NCBI RefSeq assembly: GCF_000161455.1 | Contig: NZ_CM000745.1 | Location: forward strand, 2,229,898-2,244,679 | DNA length: 14,782 bases | Reading direction: 5' to 3' | Source of the DNA: Bacillus pseudomycoides DSM 12442 | Lineage (GTDB): Bacteria > Bacillota > Bacilli > Bacillales > Bacillaceae_G | In this document: piece by piece, positions 14,204 to 14,782 of the stretch | Numbering within the stretch: the stretch's first letter is position 1 | Layout of the letters: the number at the start of each line of letters is the position of its first letter | Notes under the pieces: generated by a model | Told to the model about the DNA's origin: nothing | Database searches by the model: none | Seen by the model: only the letters and a program-made list of their open reading frames with translations | Made by a program: the position numbers and the translations under genes

Positions 14204-14752
14204 CTACTTTTCAATCTTCAAATGTGTATGTTTTTTATTTGCTTTCGCTAATCCCAGTGTGATTGGTAAACCAAGAATTAAGAACACAAGGATATCTGCA
14301 ATCGTTGCACCGAATACTTGAATAACAATTTTATCCAAAGGTTCACCCATAACGATAATATCAAAAGCACCGGCAAATATGATTGCAACGACAATCCCGA
14401 TTAAACCTGTTATAGCAAAATATGAAATATCTCGATTACGAAATGTTCCATTTTTCACACTGAAACTTGCTCGTTTTTGTACAAGTCCCATCGTAAATCC
14501 AATAATACCTGAGCTAAGTACCCATCCCCACCATATTCCCCATCCAGCGATGGTATCTGTCACTGTATGACCGATAAGACCAATCAAAAGTCCTGCAATC
14601 GGCCCGAAAATCGCACCAAAAATTGTTAATATAGCCAAAGCAGGCTTTATAAATGTGTTTGGTGCAATTGAAAATCCCCATAGACCTAATACACCATATA
14701 TTGCAGAACCGATTCCAATTGCTACGACTAATTTTGTAGATAATTTGTTCAT
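14204..14752 (-). CDS. UPF0397 family ECF transporter S component
   Basis: The substrate-binding membrane subunit of the ECF transporter, 182 aa, with five to six helices (near 8-28, 34-62, 74-92, 109-131, 140-165). Features include AIGIGSAIYGVLGLWG at the N-terminus, the GAIFGPIAGLLIGLIGHTVTD helix and the WGIWWGWVLSSG loop, typical of UPF0397 / riboflavin-type S proteins. Public annotation often calls the family riboflavin transporter, but I see nothing in the sequence that fixes the substrate; thiamine precursors or another vitamin are equally possible. It is the first gene in the window's operon, with AAAGGGG upstream. Only 30 bp of leader is in the window, so a riboswitch cannot be assessed. 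Confidence 0.88.
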   Translation of the reverse strand: MNKLSTKLVVAIGIGSAIYGVLGLWGFSIAPNTFIKPALAILTIFGAIFGPIAGLLIGLIGHTVTDTIAGWGIWWGWVLSSGIIGFTMGLVQKRASFSVKNGTFRNRDISYFAITGLIGIVVAIIFAGAFDIIVMGEPLDKIVIQVFGATIADILVFLILGLPITLGLAKANKKHTHLKIEK

Positions 14753-14782
14753 ATGAATTCCCCTTTCATTCTAGTTAGTTTA

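Noticed and set aside
14753..14782. Vitamin riboswitch before the ECF operon
   Set aside because: Only 30 bp of leader is in the window, too little to see any conserved riboswitch core.
1..14782. CRISPR array, phage or toxin-antitoxin/defence system
   Set aside because: No regularly spaced repeats, no Cas, integrase, transposase, structural phage or paired toxin-antitoxin signatures were seen in the coding frames.

Overview
The window looks like chromosomal DNA of a Bacillus cereus group organism (B. cereus / thuringiensis / anthracis). The evidence is AT-rich DNA, strong AGGAGG-type ribosome binding sites, a YjcZ-type sporulation miniprotein, a KinB-like sporulation kinase, an E. coli-type SpeD, and a fused ECF transporter ATPase beside a UPF0397 membrane protein. 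There are no rRNA or tRNA genes, no CRISPR array and no intact insertion sequence. Most of it reads as ordinary accessory chromosome, with several decayed or repeat-rich gaps.

Layout, left to right. (1) Positions 1-2140: a possible dispersed repeat at the edge, the speD terminator, speD (minus), a terminator shared with a 41-aa charged miniprotein gene (minus), and a divergent 107-aa unknown gene (plus). (2) Positions 2370-5875, minus strand: a regulatory and membrane operon in the order heme-type membrane protein, OmpR-family response regulator (TTG start), sensor kinase (4-bp overlap), then after a 109-bp gap a BcrC-like undecaprenyl-diphosphate phosphatase. Three contiguous 11-bp direct repeats lie over the -35 position of the operon promoter. 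A related repeat pair lies just before bcrC. This suggests autoregulation and control of the cell-wall lipid phosphatase. (3) Positions 5915-8850: a GrpB-family protein (minus), then on the plus strand a protein-kinase-fold protein with altered catalytic motifs and a KinB-like sporulation histidine kinase that ends in a clear terminator. (4) Positions 8850-9300: a hairpin-rich repeat and a broken membrane-protein gene, followed by a strong ribosome binding site that leads into a 15-residue ORF. (5) Positions 9357-11504: an alpha/beta hydrolase (minus), a 680-bp gap with a 12-bp direct repeat, a small membrane protein (plus), a 20-bp-stem bidirectional terminator, and a yjcZ-type gene (minus) with a hexanucleotide repeat over its stop codon. 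(6) Positions 11610-14752, minus strand: a complete ECF transporter operon encoding the S component, a double ATPase and EcfT.

Functional themes: polyamine synthesis (SpeD), sensing of envelope state and recycling of the undecaprenyl carrier (membrane protein, two-component pair, BcrC), entry into sporulation (KinB-like kinase, YjcZ) and vitamin uptake (ECF module). I did not find a clearly new defence or mobile system. The most testable new point is the set of 11-bp response-regulator boxes. Next are the kinase-fold protein with a rewritten catalytic loop and the decayed locus at 9019-9291.
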